DNA of 64,000 nucleotides from Saccharothrix obliqua (GTDB taxonomy: Bacteria > Actinomycetota > Actinomycetes > Mycobacteriales > Pseudonocardiaceae), in the NCBI RefSeq assembly GCF_019375475.1, contig NZ_JAHXGQ010000002.1, positions 434,001-498,000 of the forward strand, written 5' to 3'. Below are positions 14,123-23,500 of the stretch, one piece after another. A program made the position numbers and the translations under genes. Numbering within the stretch: the first letter of the stretch is position 1; every line of letters starts with the position of its first letter. The notes beneath the pieces were generated by a model. It did not search any database, was not told the origin of the DNA, and saw only the letters and a list, made by a program, of their open reading frames with translations.

Positions 14123-14731
14123 TCAATCGCGGCCCAGGGCGTGCGCCCACGTCGTCATCCCGCGGGTGCGTGCCGCGGTGGCCGTGGCCACCGCCAACGC
14201 CACCAGTGGTACCGCGATCGGCAGCGGTGCGCCGTTGGGGCGGGACAGCGGCAGCCACGCGCCGACGTCGGGCACGGTGTTCTGCACGACGCAGCACGCC
14301 AGGAACACCACGACGGTCAGCACGGGCGCGGTGACCGGGCCCAGGAGCACCCGGGCCAGGACGCCTGCCGAGGTCAGCACCACGACGTTGGCCGGCATGT
14401 AGTGCCACGGCGCGTCGGCGGCCACCACGGCGACCCCGGCGGCCACGACCAGCAGCGCCAGCGCGGCCACCGCGGGCACGACCAGCGCGGCCCACCAGGC
14501 GACCCGCCGGGTGCCCAGCTTCTCCCACTCCACCATGCGCGGCGCGGTCAGCCCCGCCGCCACCCCGCCGCACGCGGTCGCCAGCAGCTCGATCAGCGGG
14601 ATGTCGCGTGGTGGTTGGAAGGTCGCCAGGTCGACCGGGATCGCGATGCGCGCGCCCAGCGCCGCGAACACCGCCGATCCCAAGCACAGCAGGACGACCG
14701 CACGCGCGCCGTGCGCAGCCAGGTACCGCAC
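14123..14731 (-). CDS. Small polytopic membrane protein of an ABC exporter
   Basis: This 202-residue protein has about six hydrophobic segments and no recognised domain. The GTG at 14731 shares its G with the TAG stop of the upstream permease-like gene, so translation is coupled. Together with the two genes upstream it makes a three-part ABC system: ATPase, large membrane protein and small membrane protein. It is likely a second membrane subunit. Substrate and direction are unknown. Confidence 0.6.
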   Translation of the reverse strand: MRYLAAHGARAVVLLCLGSAVFAALGARIAIPVDLATFQPPRDIPLIELLATACGGVAAGLTAPRMVEWEKLGTRRVAWWAALVVPAVAALALLVVAAGVAVVAADAPWHYMPANVVVLTSAGVLARVLLGPVTAPVLTVVVFLACCVVQNTVPDVGAWLPLSRPNGAPLPIAVPLVALAVATATAARTRGMTTWAHALGRD

Positions 14732-16014
14732 TACGCGAACTCCGCCCCGTACCGGCACTGGGCCACGTTGTCGTCGTTGGCCGCGAGCCAGGCCCGGATC
14801 TCGTCCGGCGGCTTGGCGAAGAACCCGGTCGTCGGTGGCTGGTACGGCGCCTCGGAGGGCAGCGTGATGCCCGCCTGGTGCCGCAACCACCGCGCCAGCT
14901 CGCCGGCTCGCGCGATGCCCGCCTCGTACGTGGCCCGGTCGCCGGTGACCCGGATGCCGCGCAGGCAACCGGCGAAACCCGCCATCGCCGTCGACACGTC
15001 CTCCCCCGCCGTGTCCCGCGTGGTCTGGTCGAGCAGCAACCGGACCACCACCCGACCGGCCGGCACCTCACCCGGCGGCAACGACGCCGCGTCGTGCACG
15101 CCGGCGACCGCGGCGGGTGTGCGCCCGTACGCCCGGACCAGCGCGGCCACGGTGGCGGTCAGGTCCGGCAGGTCCGCGTCGTGCGCGGGGTGCACGCACA
15201 CCTCCACGCCCTCGACCGGCTGGCAGCGCCGCGGCGGGTCGGCCGCCGCCGTCACGCGGGTGGCCGGGTTCACCGCCGCCACGACCAGGAACACGGCCAG
15301 CACGGCGACCGCGCCGAGCGCGGGCAGCGCCGTGCGCGCCGGCCGGTCCGGCGACCGCCCGAGCCGCGAGGCCAGCACCATCGCGCCGCCGATCGCGATC
15401 AGGGCGAACGCGCGGAACAACAACGCCGTCGCCGTCTCGTGCTCGTTGGCCGCCAACGGGTGCCACTGGACTGGCAGCACCGCGCCGAACGCGTCGAGCA
15501 CCACCTGCGGCAGTTGGAAGAGCAGGAACACCAGCACGGCGACCAGGACGGTGAGCACCGGCAGCGGCGCGACGGCCGCGAGGAACTGGCCGATCGCCAC
15601 CGCGAAGGCCAACCCGAGGTAGCCCAGCAGGATCGAGCCCGCGGCGGGACCGCCGTAGGTCGCGTCGGCGGCCGTGCGCGCGAAGATCGGCAGCAGCCCG
15701 ACCGTGTACGCCACCGCGCACACCGCCCAGACCCGCGTGAAGTTGGCCCAGTGCTCGGGTTTCCCGGTGCCGCCCAGGCGCGCGGCGGCGAACAGGCCCA
15801 GCGGGCGGGCCAGCGTCGCCCAGCGGTGGAACGCGATCGCGGCGACCAGCGGGCCGACCAGCGCCAGGTGCTCGTGCGCCAGCGCCGAGGTGGCGGGCCA
15901 CTCGGGTCGCCGGCCGAAGTGCTCCACCGACATGCCCGCGGTCACGGCGAGCACGAGGCCCGCCGGCAGCAGGGCGGTGACCGGTGCGAGCGGCCACGCG
16001 ATGCGGCGGATCAC
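14731..16014 (-). CDS. ABC transporter membrane subunit with a C-terminal extracytoplasmic domain
   Basis: This 427-residue protein has about six hydrophobic helices in the first 260 residues, then a soluble domain after VLAVFLVVAAVNPATR. The soluble part contains Cys residues (RRCQPVEGVEVCVHPAHDAD, GCLRG) that may pair outside the cell. It starts at a GTG (16014) overlapping the ATPase stop by 4 bases. The gene order ATPase, permease, small membrane protein is that of ABC-2-like exporters. The soluble domain looks peptidase-like in length only; no metal motif such as HExxH is visible. Confidence 0.65.
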   Translation of the reverse strand: MIRRIAWPLAPVTALLPAGLVLAVTAGMSVEHFGRRPEWPATSALAHEHLALVGPLVAAIAFHRWATLARPLGLFAAARLGGTGKPEHWANFTRVWAVCAVAYTVGLLPIFARTAADATYGGPAAGSILLGYLGLAFAVAIGQFLAAVAPLPVLTVLVAVLVFLLFQLPQVVLDAFGAVLPVQWHPLAANEHETATALLFRAFALIAIGGAMVLASRLGRSPDRPARTALPALGAVAVLAVFLVVAAVNPATRVTAAADPPRRCQPVEGVEVCVHPAHDADLPDLTATVAALVRAYGRTPAAVAGVHDAASLPPGEVPAGRVVVRLLLDQTTRDTAGEDVSTAMAGFAGCLRGIRVTGDRATYEAGIARAGELARWLRHQAGITLPSEAPYQPPTTGFFAKPPDEIRAWLAANDDNVAQCRYGAEFA

Positions 16015-16745
16015 CTGTCCTCCCGACCGAGCAGGCGTTCGTAGGCTTCTTCCAGGGCGGCCGCGGTGACCTCGGCGCCCGCCACGAGTTCGGTGAGCGG
16101 TCCGTGGAACCGCAGTTCGCCTTCGTCCAGCACGGACACCGTGGAGCAGAGGTTCGCCACGTCCTCCACCAGGTGCGTGGCGAGCACGACGGTGCGGGTC
16201 TCGCCGATGCGCTCGACGACGCGCCGCAACCGCACCCGCTGACCGGGGTCGAGGCCCACCGTGGGCTCGTCCAGCACGACGATCTCGGGTTCGTGCGCGA
16301 CGGCGGCGGCGATGCCCGCCCGCTGCCGCAGGCCGCCGGACAGCGTGCGCACCGGCGCGTCCGCGCGGTCCACCAGGTCGACCAGCGCCAGCGCCCGGTC
16401 CGCCGCCGCGCCGGCCGCGGTGCGGTCCAGGCCGTTGAGCCACGCCGCGTAGGCGACGGTGTCGCGCACGCGCATCGACGGCACCAGCGAGAACCGCTGC
16501 GGCAGGTACCCGACGCGCCGGCCGCCCGCGCCGCCCCTGGTGTCGGCGACCGTGATCCGGCCCGACCGCGGCTCGCGCAACCCGACCAGCAGGGCGAGCA
16601 CGGTGGACTTGCCCGCGCCGTTCGGGCCGACCAGCCCGGTGATGCCCGCGGGCACCGCCCAGTTCAGGCCCGTCAACACCGGTTTGCGGCGGTACGAGTA
16701 GGAAACGTCCTCGAAAGCGACGATCACGTGCGCGTGGTCCTCCAT
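16011..16745 (-). CDS. ABC transporter ATP-binding protein
   Basis: This 244-residue ATPase has Walker A GPNGAGKS, a Q-loop (YLPQRFSLV), the signature LSGGLRQR and Walker B VVLDEPTVGLDP followed by ATHLVEDV. The sequence falls in the drug/bacteriocin-exporter (CcmA-like) group. It is first of three coupled genes and should power the two membrane proteins downstream. The ATG at 16745 has a purine-rich GGGGGAGCCGGA sequence just upstream. Confidence 0.9.
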   Translation of the reverse strand: MEDHAHVIVAFEDVSYSYRRKPVLTGLNWAVPAGITGLVGPNGAGKSTVLALLVGLREPRSGRITVADTRGGAGGRRVGYLPQRFSLVPSMRVRDTVAYAAWLNGLDRTAAGAAADRALALVDLVDRADAPVRTLSGGLRQRAGIAAAVAHEPEIVVLDEPTVGLDPGQRVRLRRVVERIGETRTVVLATHLVEDVANLCSTVSVLDEGELRFHGPLTELVAGAEVTAAALEEAYERLLGREDR

Positions 16746-16769
16746 TCCGGCTCCCCCTTCACGCGAGCG

Positions 16770-16807
16770 CCCGGTGGCGCCGGGTGTGCACCCCCGACGC
16801 CACCGGG
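16770..16807 (-). terminator. Hairpin after the small secreted-protein gene
   Basis: A 10-bp stem, CCCGGTGGCG (16770-16779) with CGCCACCGGG (16798-16807), encloses a second small stem (GGGTG/CACCC). It sits 11 bases past the stop of the secreted protein gene and just before the ABC ATPase start. Confidence 0.5.
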
Positions 16808-16818
16808 ACGCGCGTCCG

Positions 16819-17232
16819 TCAGCACAGCAGGCGGCGCTGGCTCTCCGGGGAGGTCTGGCCCGTGTCGGTGCGGGCCTGGTTGTAGTAGTTCGCGTGACCC
16901 TCGCGGTCGCAGGGGCCCGCTCCGTTCACCGAGCCGTTCACCAGCCGGGCCGAACCGTATCCGATCTGCGGGTCCGGCCAGAACGAGATGTCCGCGAACA
17001 GCCAGGACTGGAGGTCGACGTTGTCACCGCAACCGCTGCGGTTGACCACGCCGTGGACGAACGAGAAGTCCTCGTACGGCGCGTTCGCCGACACCTCGCA
17101 GGCCAAGGGCTCGGCGGCGGACCAGGCGGGCGTGACCGTGAGCGCGACGCCGCCCACGGTCAAGCCCAGGACCGCCATCCAGCTCATCGCCTTTCTGGAC
17201 AGGAAGGACCTAGACCACGTAGCTGATGCCAC
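16819..17232 (-). CDS. Small secreted protein of unknown function, four Cys
   Basis: This 137-residue protein has a Sec signal: a basic start (RSFLSRK), a hydrophobic core (MAVLGLTVGGVALTV) and a likely cut after PAWSA. The mature part is about 97 residues with four Cys, enough for two disulfides, and ends in RRLLC. The GTG at 17232 is chosen because GAGGGGG lies 9 bases before it and it supplies the basic n-region; an internal ATG (17187) would lose that. It resembles no family I can name. Its neighbour across the gap is a chitin-active enzyme, so an extracellular role is likely. Confidence 0.7.
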   Translation of the reverse strand: MASATWSRSFLSRKAMSWMAVLGLTVGGVALTVTPAWSAAEPLACEVSANAPYEDFSFVHGVVNRSGCGDNVDLQSWLFADISFWPDPQIGYGSARLVNGSVNGAGPCDREGHANYYNQARTDTGQTSPESQRRLLC

Positions 17233-17629
17233 TATTCCATGCCCCCTCGGAATATGTCACCCATATGGGGCACCACGGGATTCCGCGCGCACGCCGAGGT
17301 CGGGTTCTGCACCCATCTCCCGGTTGTCACCGCCACTGCCGCGGCCACCGCACGACGCGGACTTCCATCCCCACCCCAGTACATCGGCCACTGAACCAGT
17401 CGTGGTGCGATCTGTCAATTGTCCTTTTCGGAGGCTCGCGCCGAGACGAATCACCCTCCCCCGATGGCGCATTGCGCGTGCCCCAACCACTCCGCTTGAT
17501 CACCCAAAGGAGTGATAGCGCATTCCCGCGGGCCGAATATCGCGATTCGCCGCCCGCCTGCCGCCCGACGACGCGTCGACCGGGGCGGACCACGCGTCGT
17601 GTCCTCAACGGACACCGCCTTCGCGACCG
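17233..17629. other. Intergenic region, about 400 bases
   Basis: No gene is supported here. Base composition is more AT-rich than the surroundings near 17215-17280, where CCCATATGGG (17260-17269) is a perfect palindrome upstream of the small secreted-protein gene and may be a regulatory site. A weak CACTCC/GGAGTG inverted repeat lies near 17490-17515. Nothing else stands out. Confidence 0.5.
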
Positions 17630-18367
17630 CTAGAGCCGCTGCCAGAGGGATGCCGTGTTCGGCGGTTCCCAGCCGGCCAGGGACGTGTGCGGCTGGAGGC
17701 AGCGGTACGTCGCGCCGCCGTAGGTCACCCTGACGCCGGCCGCATACGAGACGCCCACCGCCCACGGGCCGGTCACCGGCGGCGTGGTCGGTTCGGTCGT
17801 GGTCGGTTCGGTGGTCGGTTCGGTCGTCGTGGTGGTCGGCGCCGGGCCGGAGCCGACCTGGAGGTCGACGCAGTTGTAGAACGCCATCGCCGTGTCCGCG
17901 ATGTTCCACACCGCCAGCAGCTTGATCCGACCGGTGCGCCCGCCGAGGCCGACGTTGTGCCGGACCGTCGTGCCGGGCTGGCGGCCGTGGTCGTCGAACT
18001 CGGCGACCTTGGTGCCGCCGATGAAGTATTGCCACGTGCTGGTCGAGTGGTTGGCGAGGATCGCCCAGCTGAACGCGACCGAGTCGCCGACCCGGGTGGC
18101 GGGCCACGCCTTGCGGTCGTCGTTGAGGGGCGCCCACCGGCCGTCGCCGCCGTGGCAGTTCTGCTGGCCCTTGGGCCCCTCCACGCTGCCCGGCTCGTAG
18201 ATGATGTCGCCGCAGTCGGACACGCGGCCCTCGAAGCACATGGCCTGGCGGCTGGGCGGCGAGGTGATGTAGCCGTGGGCGCTCGCCGGCGCCGCCGACA
18301 CCACGACGAGGAACGGCGCGACGCCCACTCCGGCGAGCAATGCCGCGAACTTGCGTTTCAGGCTCAT
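17630..18367 (-). CDS. Lytic polysaccharide monooxygenase (AA10) with C-terminal chitin-binding module
   Basis: This secreted copper enzyme should cut crystalline chitin, or cellulose, oxidatively. The signal peptide ends at PASA, leaving His31 as the mature first residue (HGYITSPPSRQ), as required for the histidine brace. The second copper His is His107 (ANHSTSTW). Cys44, Cys52 and Cys71 are present for disulfides. A Thr/Pro/Glu linker follows from about residue 178, then a CBM5/12-like module with WAVGVSYAAGVRVTYGG and aromatic residues for chitin binding. Length 245. The gene is divergent from the RHIM-motif protein. Confidence 0.92.
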   Translation of the reverse strand: MSLKRKFAALLAGVGVAPFLVVVSAAPASAHGYITSPPSRQAMCFEGRVSDCGDIIYEPGSVEGPKGQQNCHGGDGRWAPLNDDRKAWPATRVGDSVAFSWAILANHSTSTWQYFIGGTKVAEFDDHGRQPGTTVRHNVGLGGRTGRIKLLAVWNIADTAMAFYNCVDLQVGSGPAPTTTTTEPTTEPTTTEPTTPPVTGPWAVGVSYAAGVRVTYGGATYRCLQPHTSLAGWEPPNTASLWQRL

Positions 18368-18549
18368 TGTCCGGCTCCTCCGGAAGTCAAACCCCAGCAG
18401 GGGTCCGAAATGCGCGGCGGCGGGCCGAACCGTATTCGCGACCCGGGTCGGCGGTCAAGGAAGCACCTGGCTCGGCGGTCGGAAGAAGTTGCCGCAAGTC
18501 CGCAATACCAGGAAGAACCGCCTGGTCGGTACCGCCATGATCGGTTCCG

Positions 18550-20439
18550 ATGAGCGATGAAGACGAAGTGCCCGAGGAAATCCGGTTCATACCCGGGAAT
18601 TCAGTGGACGGCCCGTTCACCGGAATACAGGTGGGTATCGTCAACGGTGACGTGCGGCTCGGCGGTGACCGCGTGCCGCGCCTGGTCGTGCTGCGCGCCA
18701 CCAGCGCGGAACTGGACGACGTGCGCCACCACTTCACCCCGCCCGGCGGGTACGGGACCGCGCGGCGCGTGCTGCTCGAACGGGGCGTCGTGGTGCTGAC
18801 CGGTCACGGCGCGGGCCGGTCGTACACCGCGCGCCGCCTGCTGGTCGAGGCCGGGGTGGCGGCGGTGGCGGAGGCCAACCCGGAACTGCCGCTGGGCGCG
18901 TTCCACGGCCTGGCCGCCGACACCGGGTACGTGTGGGACGTGCGTGATTCGGCCCGCGACCCGTTCGACCGGGCCGAGTTCGAGCGGGTCGAGCGGCTGG
19001 TGCGCGCGACCGGGAGCCGACTGGTGATCGTGCTGGACGAGCCCGTGCGGGCACCGTCCTCGGCGGCGGCCCACGTCGTGCCGCTGACCGCGCCGCCCGC
19101 GTTCGACGTGGCGCGGGAGGAGTTGCGGCGGCGTTGCCCGGACGACCACACCGAGCCGCTGCGGGTGCTCGTCGAGGACCTGGCACTGGAGGACGGCGCA
19201 TCGCCCGAGAAGGCGGTGCGGGCGGCCGACCTGGCGGTGCGCGTGCACCGGGGCCTGGACCGCGACACGGCGCTCCAGGCGCTGCGCGAGCACGTCGAGC
19301 AGGCCGTCGAACGCCACCTGGCGGAGCGCACCGACCTGGAGTTCGCGTTGTCGTTCGCCGTGGCGCTGCTGGAGAACCAGCCGTACGACGAGGTCGTGGC
19401 GCGGGCGCTCACGCTCGCCGAGGCCCTGCGCGCGACCAGTCCCGACGACGAGCCGCCGCGCGCGTTCTCCTTGTCCAAGAGGGACGTGCTGACCGCGGTC
19501 GCCGCCACGACGACCGTGCGCGACCACCCGGACTACCCGGGCCTGGCGGAGGAGACCGTCCACTTCACCCGCCAGGGCTGGGCGGACGCGGTGCTGCGCA
19601 AGCTGTGGCGTGACTACCCGCTCGCCCACGACGTGCTGTGGCGGTGGATGAGCGACCGCGACATGACGACCCGGTTCGCCGACGCGGTGCAACGCGCGGT
19701 GGTCGCGATCGTCACCGGCATCCCGGCCCACGAACCGCTGCGGCTGGTGCACGACCTGGCCCGCCGGGGCGCGGTGGCGCACCAGGAACTCGCGGCCAAG
19801 GTGGTCGCCCGGCTGGACGGGCGGTACCGCGACCTGGTGTCGCGCACGGTCGAGTCGTGGACCACCGGCACCGCCTACGAACAGGCGACGGCGGTGTGGT
19901 TCAGCCTCGCCCCGTCCGAGTCCCGGCCGCTCGCGGAAGCCCTGCGGCGGCTGGAGCTGATCGCCCGGTCGGCCAAGGCGACGCCGCGCAACGCCGTGGT
20001 GGCCGCCGTCCTGGAACTGCTGCGCACCGAGGAGCACCGCGCGGACGTGCTGGACCGCGTCGAGTCGTGGCTCGCCAACCGCCGCCTGGCGCACGTCGCC
20101 CTGCCACTGGCGATGTGGATCACCGGTTACTACCCGTACGCGCTCGCCGTCGAACTCACCGAAGCGCACCCCGCGCGGATGAGGGCTCTCGCGCACCACG
20201 CGCTGACCGCCCCGGAGAGCCGCGACGCCGCCGTGGAGCGCTTGGTGGAACTGGCCGACGAAGCGCGGTTGCGGGATTCCTCGGCGGCCCGGCTGGTGCA
20301 CCTCACCCTGCTGCTCACGCCGACGTTCCGGTGGCCGGCCCGGCACCGGGCCGTCGTGGCGCTGAGCGCGGCCCACCCCGCGAGCCGCGGCGCGCTGCGG
20401 CACGCGTTCCGGGTCGCGGCGCGGGTCGGGGGTGGCTGA
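18550..20439 (+). CDS. NTPase-like protein with N-terminal RHIM-like amyloid motif
   Basis: This 629-residue protein is not a known named family. Residues 17-37 read NSVDGPFTGIQVG then IVNGDVRL. This repeated N/G-V-x-G pattern resembles the RHIM-like amyloid signalling motifs at the N-termini of actinobacterial NLR-type proteins. A P-loop-like segment follows (LTGHGAGRS, residues 83-91), in which the usual Gly is Thr84 and the essential Lys is Arg90. A good Walker B (LVIVLDE) lies near residue 160. The remaining 450 residues are helical and lack TPR, WD or LRR repeats I can recognise. There is no signal peptide or membrane helix. The start has no clear SD sequence. Confidence 0.7.
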   Translation: MSDEDEVPEEIRFIPGNSVDGPFTGIQVGIVNGDVRLGGDRVPRLVVLRATSAELDDVRHHFTPPGGYGTARRVLLERGVVVLTGHGAGRSYTARRLLVEAGVAAVAEANPELPLGAFHGLAADTGYVWDVRDSARDPFDRAEFERVERLVRATGSRLVIVLDEPVRAPSSAAAHVVPLTAPPAFDVAREELRRRCPDDHTEPLRVLVEDLALEDGASPEKAVRAADLAVRVHRGLDRDTALQALREHVEQAVERHLAERTDLEFALSFAVALLENQPYDEVVARALTLAEALRATSPDDEPPRAFSLSKRDVLTAVAATTTVRDHPDYPGLAEETVHFTRQGWADAVLRKLWRDYPLAHDVLWRWMSDRDMTTRFADAVQRAVVAIVTGIPAHEPLRLVHDLARRGAVAHQELAAKVVARLDGRYRDLVSRTVESWTTGTAYEQATAVWFSLAPSESRPLAEALRRLELIARSAKATPRNAVVAAVLELLRTEEHRADVLDRVESWLANRRLAHVALPLAMWITGYYPYALAVELTEAHPARMRALAHHALTAPESRDAAVERLVELADEARLRDSSAARLVHLTLLLTPTFRWPARHRAVVALSAAHPASRGALRHAFRVAARVGGG

Positions 20440-20457
20440 CCCGACCGTCGGGTCGGG
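20440..20457 (+). terminator. Short hairpin after the RHIM-motif gene
   Basis: CCCGACC (20440-20446) and GGTCGGG (20451-20457) form a 7-bp stem with a 4-base loop immediately after the stop codon. No U run follows, so termination may be partial. Confidence 0.35.
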
Positions 20458-20528
20458 CAGCGGATGTCGCACCCGTGGACGCCCGCGTGGGCAGTTTGGC
20501 CGGCGGGCCGGCGCACGACACTGGACCG

Positions 20529-23500
20529 GTGAGAGCGCGAGGCGACGAGCGGGTCGCCGCCGAGGGATCGGACCGCCGCACCACCGCGCCCCGCCGCGCG
20601 CTCACCCCGTCGGCGTTGCACCGCCTGCAACAGGCCGCGGGCAACCGGGCCACCGCGCAGCGGCTCGCCGGGGACGTCCGCGGGGGCACGCGGTTGGGCG
20701 CGCTGGAGGCCGACGTCGCCGCGAAGCGGAAGGCCGTCACGCACCACCCGACGGCCGCCGCGGAGGCGGGTGCCGCGCACGCCGCCGCCAAACCTCCCCC
20801 GGACGACCGCGAAGCCCTGGGCAAGGCGGCGCAAGCGGAGCGGATGCACGCCGCCCGGCCGGGTGCGTTCGACCAGGCCGCGTTCGTCCGGGCGGTGCGG
20901 GAGGCGATCGCGGCACGCGCGCCGAAGAACCTCGACGAGGCCGACAGGTTCGGCGACTCGGGTCGAGCCGACGCCGTGCGCGACACCGTGCGCGGGCAGG
21001 TCGCGGTGCACGGCAAGGCCGCCGCCGGTCCCGTGGAGCGCACCACCGCCGCGCCACCGGAGCCGGTGGCGGGCAAACCGGTCACGCCGCTGCGCCCGGA
21101 CGCGCCGCCGCCCGCACCCGCACCACCCGACCCGGCGATGGCGACGCCCGACCCGGCACCGCCCGGCGCCGTGGCCCTGCCGACGGGTGCGGTCGACCGG
21201 AGGATGGCCGACGCGCACGTCACCGACGACCTGCTGGCGAACTCGGGTGAACCGGAGTTCACCGACGCGTTGGCGGACAAGAGAACGAGCGAACGGCACG
21301 CGGCCACCGCGCCCGGTGAGGTCCGCGCGGCCGAGCGCCGGACGCTGCGGGACACCAGAACCGCGGCCGCGGAGACCGGTGCGGCGGCCATGGCCGCGTT
21401 CGCCGCCGAGCGCACGCGGGCGGGCGCGGACGTCACGACGGGCAAGCGGGACGCGCGGGGCCGGCACGAGGCCGGGCGCGCCCGGGTCACCGCCACCCTC
21501 CAGAACGTCTTCGACGCCACCAAAAAAGACGTCGAGGACGTGCTGACCGGACTCGACGCCAAAGTGGACGCCGAGTTCACCACCGGTGAGAAGGCCGTGC
21601 GGGACGCGTTCACCGCCGACCACAAGCGACGCATGGCGGCCTACAAGGACAAGCGCTACTCGGGCTTGCTCGGCGCGGGTCGGTGGCTCAAGGACAAGTT
21701 CGCCGGTCTGCCCGCGGAAGCCGGCCGGATCTTCGACACGGCCCGCGAGGGTTACGTCTCCGGTATGCGGCGCGTGATCTCCGACGTGGCCGAGCTGATC
21801 GGCGTGGAGCTGAACCACGCCAAGCAGCGCATCGCCACCGGTCGCGCGCGGATGGCCGAGGCGGTGCGGTCGCTCGCGCCGGAACTGCGGTCGATCGGCC
21901 GCGAGGCGGCGGCCGGGTTCGCGCAGCGGTTCGACGGGCTGGCCGAGTCGGTGGACGCCAAGGGCGCCGAACTCGTGCAGACCCTCGCCACCCGCTACCG
22001 GGACGCGCTCAAGTCCGCGGACGACGAGATCGCCGCCGCGCAGGCGGAGAACCGGGGCCTGGTGGCGAAAGCGGTGGCGGCCGTGGGCGCGGTGGTCGAC
22101 ACCGTCCTGCGGCTCAAGGAGCTGCTGCTCGGGGTGCTGGGCAGGGCGGCGACCGCCGCGGCGGCGATCATCCGGGACCCGATCGGCTTCCTCGGCAGGC
22201 TGGTGGGCGCGGTCGGCGCGGGTTTGCGGTCGTTCCTCGGCAACATCGCCACCCACCTGCGGAAGGGCCTGCTCGGCTGGCTGCTGGGCGCGCTCGCCTC
22301 CACCGGCCTCCGGTTGCCCGCCCGGTTCGACCTGCGCGGCGTCCTCGACCTGGTGGCGTCCGTGCTGGGCCTGACGTGGGCCGCGATCCGGGGCCGGGTC
22401 GTCGCCAGGGGCGTGCCCGACCAGGCGGTGACGGCCGCCGAGGAATCCGTGCCGCTGGTGCGGAAGGTCCGCGAGGAAGGTGTTTCCGGACTGTGGGAGG
22501 AGGTCGGGGAGCAGGTCGGCGACCTCAGGGAACGACTGTTCGGCAAGATCACCGAATACCTCGTGCCGACGGTCCTGGTCGCGGGTGTCACGTGGCTCTT
22601 CTCGCTCCTCAACCCGGCGTCCGCGTTCGTCAAAGCCGTGAAGATGATCATCGACCTGGTCACGTTCGTCGTGGAGCGCGGAGCGCAGCTCGCGGAGTTC
22701 GCCCACGCCGTGCTGGACGCGGTGACCGCGATCGCCGCGGGCGGCACGGGCGGGGTGCCCGCGTTGATCGAGAACGCCCTCGCGCGGTCCGTGCCGGTGT
22801 TGATCGGCGCGCTGGCGGCGATCCTCGGCATCGGCGGCATCGCGGAGAAGGTCCGCGGTTTCGTGCGGTCGCTGTCCGAGCCGGTGCTCAAGGTCGTGGA
22901 CCGGGTGGTCGACCGGGTCGTCGGGCCGGCGAAGCGGCTGTGGGCCAAGGCAAGAGGCGGCCGAGCGGGCGCCGGCGGACCGGGCGCGGCGAGCGGCACG
23001 CGGTCGTTCGCGATGGCGGGCAGGCCGCACACGCTCACCGCCGACCTGCGGGGCGGGCGGCTGCGCGTGGTCATGGCCAGCACGCCCGGCGCGCTGCTCG
23101 CCAAGGCCGAGGCCGCCCGCCGGTCGTCCGACGAGGCGCACCGGCCGGAGGTCGCCGCCGCGCTCGCCGCGTTCACCGCCGAGCACGAGCCGAAGATGCG
23201 CGCGATCGAGGCGAGCGGGCGCAGCGCCGACAACAAGCAGCGCGAGTTGGACCTCCTGCTGCGTGACATGGCCGCCGACCTCGTCGCGATCGGCACCCGG
23301 TTCCGGCTCCAGGACCTCGGCTCCTACGCGGCGCTCGGGTTGGGCGAGATCGAGCTGAACCGCGTGGTCCACGACGCGCTGGGCATCGCCCGCAACCGCG
23401 TGCTGGGCAGCCGCGCCGCCACCGCGGGCACCGAGCCCAAGGACGACGACGGGCTGAAGCAGCGCTTCGAACGCCTGATGCACAACGCCAGCAGCGCCTA

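Noticed and set aside
18601-20472. A minus-strand open frame of 623 codons opposite the RHIM-motif gene
   Set aside because: It lacks domains and start signals, and its composition is that of a shadow.
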